Source: Arcicella sp043769985 (GTDB lineage: Bacteria; Bacteroidota; Bacteroidia; Cytophagales; Spirosomataceae). From it: a DNA stretch of 43,689 nucleotides. The notes beneath the pieces are model-generated. The model was not told the DNA's origin. It was given only the letters and a program-made list of their open reading frames with translations, and did not search any database. The DNA lies in NCBI GenBank assembly GCA_043769985.1, contig JAYVIV010000248.1, positions 1 to 43,689 of the forward strand. The letters run 5' to 3'. This document shows, one piece after another, positions 42,345-43,689 of this stretch. The position numbers and the translations under genes were made by a program. How positions within the stretch are numbered: position 1 is the stretch's first letter; each line of letters starts with the position of its first letter.

Positions 42345-42438
42345 ATTGCGAAAGAGACGAAGCAATCTGTTGGATTAGGAAAATGATGTTTAAAAATCTT
42401 TCCAAAAAATAAACAGATTGCTTCGTTGCACTCGCAAT
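42345..42438. repeat. Bipartite palindrome (ATTGCG / GAAGCAATCT type)
   Basis: CGAAGCAATCTGTT (42358-42371) pairs perfectly with AACAGATTGCTTCG (42412-42425). Outside it, ATTGCG (42345-42350) pairs with CGCAAT (42433-42438), with equal 7-nt spacers. It lies between the convergent outer membrane protein and lysA genes. Similar ATTGCGA...GAAGCAATCT palindromes are known as interspersed repeats in many bacteria. Confidence 0.75.
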
Positions 42439-42447
42439 GGCGAAGCA

Positions 42448-43689
42448 TTAAATCTCCACATCTACCAAATTCCTCACAATATCCTCAAAGGTATCACGCT
42501 TTCGAATCAATTTTACTTCACCGTCTATCACCAAAACTTCCGCTGGCAGTAATCTCGAATTATACTGAGAAGCCATTGAAAAGCAATATGCTCCTGCATT
42601 TTTTATGGCAATAATATCTCCTGCTGTCACTTTATTCATCAAACGTTCACCTTGTTTGCCTTCTTGTGTCCATGAAAAAGTGTCTGTTTCACAGATATAT
42701 CCTACAACTCTGTACTCATTTTGAACGGTTTCGTCGTGATTAGAGGCATTGAAAATATCGTGAAAAGCCCCATACATCATCGGTCTGCCTAAGTGGTTCA
42801 GTCCTGAATTTACGCCTACAAATGTCTTGATTGGGTCGGTTTTTACGACGTTTGCAGTCGTTAAAAATGTGCCTGCCTCACTTACCAAAAACTTACCAGG
42901 TTCAAACCATAATTGCAGTTCACGACCATATTTTTCAGAGAAATCAAGAAAAGCATTGGTTAATATTTCACCGACTTCCTTCATATCCGTAACCACGTCA
43001 CCATCCTGGTAGGCAACCTTAAATCCACCCCCTAAGTCAATGATTTCCAAGTCTTTAAAACTGAAAGCCATATCCAAAATTGCCGAAGCCGCCTTGGTAA
43101 AAGCATCTGCATTTTTCACGTCCGAGCCTGTATGTTGATGTAAGCCGATAATTTTCATATCATACTTTTCAACAATCGCCAAAATCTCTTCTTTTTGATG
43201 AATAGAAATTCCAAATTTTGATTCTGGATGAGCCGTCATAATTTTTTCATTGCCACCCCCAAAAACGTGAGGTTTCAAACGAATTAATGCTCCTTTTGTA
43301 TTGCCATAACGTTGCCCAAATTTTTCAAGAACGTCAAGATTATCTAAATTAATTCGGGTACCTAATTCAGCCGCCAATTCAATCTCATCAAAAGACACAC
43401 CGCTTGGTGTAAAAGTGACTTGTGAACCATCAAAACCTGCCATCATTGCCAGACGTAATTCTTCGGGCGAAACCACATCAATCTCCACACCGTGTTTACG
43501 CATCAATTTCAAAATCGCTAAATTGGTATTGGCTTTGCAGGCGTATTTTATTTTTAGATTAACATTTTGAAAAGAATCACGGAGAATGGCGATTTTTTCG
43601 ATAATTTTGTTAGCGTCATAGACGTACAAAGGCGTTCCGAATTGCTCGGCTAAATCAGTTAATGGAATGGATTGAATGTGGTAATACAT
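42448..43689 (-). CDS. lysA: Diaminopimelate decarboxylase
   Basis: A 413-residue PLP enzyme of the alanine racemase fold, making L-lysine from meso-diaminopimelate. The PLP lysine K52 is in IKYACKANTN. GLHQHTGSD (182-190), LGGGF (219-223) and FEPGKFLV (262-269) form the phosphate and substrate sites, and GYICETDTFSW and GAYCFSMASQYNSR complete the active site of the dimer. EPGK replaces the more usual EPGR. The ATG is the last codon of the window (43687-43689) and gives a normal N-terminus, so the gene appears complete, although an upstream start cannot be excluded. Confidence 0.93.
   Translation of the reverse strand: MYYHIQSIPLTDLAEQFGTPLYVYDANKIIEKIAILRDSFQNVNLKIKYACKANTNLAILKLMRKHGVEIDVVSPEELRLAMMAGFDGSQVTFTPSGVSFDEIELAAELGTRINLDNLDVLEKFGQRYGNTKGALIRLKPHVFGGGNEKIMTAHPESKFGISIHQKEEILAIVEKYDMKIIGLHQHTGSDVKNADAFTKAASAILDMAFSFKDLEIIDLGGGFKVAYQDGDVVTDMKEVGEILTNAFLDFSEKYGRELQLWFEPGKFLVSEAGTFLTTANVVKTDPIKTFVGVNSGLNHLGRPMMYGAFHDIFNASNHDETVQNEYRVVGYICETDTFSWTQEGKQGERLMNKVTAGDIIAIKNAGAYCFSMASQYNSRLLPAEVLVIDGEVKLIRKRDTFEDIVRNLVDVEI

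Overview
The window is 43.7 kb of AT-rich chromosome from a member of the Bacteroidota, most likely the order Cytophagales. This is inferred from gene content and style: DUF2911, DUF5690, DUF349 and sortilin-like BNR proteins, secreted proteins ending their signal peptides in A-Q, candidate TAnnTTTG promoter boxes, few Shine-Dalgarno sequences, and a class I-like HMG-CoA reductase. Species cannot be named from sequence alone. Most genes are housekeeping or envelope genes, separated by many small palindromic repeats.

Left part (1-9.3 kb): a truncated TPR protein, an extended SDR reductase, a Ppx/GppA phosphatase and a secreted DUF2911 protein. An unusual 643-residue protein follows, in which a Clp/HSP100-like AAA+ ATPase is joined to an FtsH-like M41 zinc protease domain without membrane segments. 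Next come a Fic protein with a built-in inhibitory motif and the ribosome-associated GTPase HflX. A tRNA-Arg(CCT) array (one near-intact copy, two broken copies) follows at 9.36-9.60 kb.

Middle (9.7-21.9 kb): two glycosyltransferases, pyrD, a secreted LolA-like protein, a DUF5690 transporter-like protein and a DUF349 protein with an RGG-rich tail. Then comes an RsmF/NOP2-like RNA methyltransferase that has lost both catalytic cysteines and carries a GC-rich palindrome in its reading frame. An M24 peptidase and an Rpn-family PD-(D/E)XK nuclease follow. The 3' end of the Rpn gene is repeated downstream as a separate small ORF, and it also contains an in-frame internal start, matching the gene-within-gene inhibitor arrangement known for Rpn proteins.

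Restriction-modification island (22.0-24.9 kb): a DpnA-like methyltransferase, an unknown 83-residue protein, an opposed XRE controller protein, a short PD-(D/E)XK endonuclease and a Dam/DpnM-like methyltransferase. The genes overlap by 4 bp at two places.

Right part (25-43.7 kb): a large BNR/sortilin-like secreted protein, HMG-CoA reductase, a crotonase-like enzyme with an altered catalytic residue, and a protein carrying all four iron-sulfur ligands of 4-hydroxybutyryl-CoA dehydratase. Next are a DUF6602-like protein, a small gene coupled to an HNH nuclease, a MATE transporter, DoxX, rlmF, a PfkB kinase, RlpA, nadK, Hsp20, an outer-membrane beta-barrel protein and lysA at the right edge.

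Several repeat families occupy the gaps: a roughly 100-bp element with TAAGTAGT/ACTACTTA ends (two copies), long inverted repeats built from ATCCGTG words (three loci), tiny CGG-CGAA-CCG hairpins, and other REP-like palindromes. No CRISPR array, rRNA or complete insertion sequence was seen. The candidates most worth a second look are the Clp-type AAA+/M41 fusion, the repeated Rpn tails, the cysteine-less RsmF homolog and the broken tRNA array.
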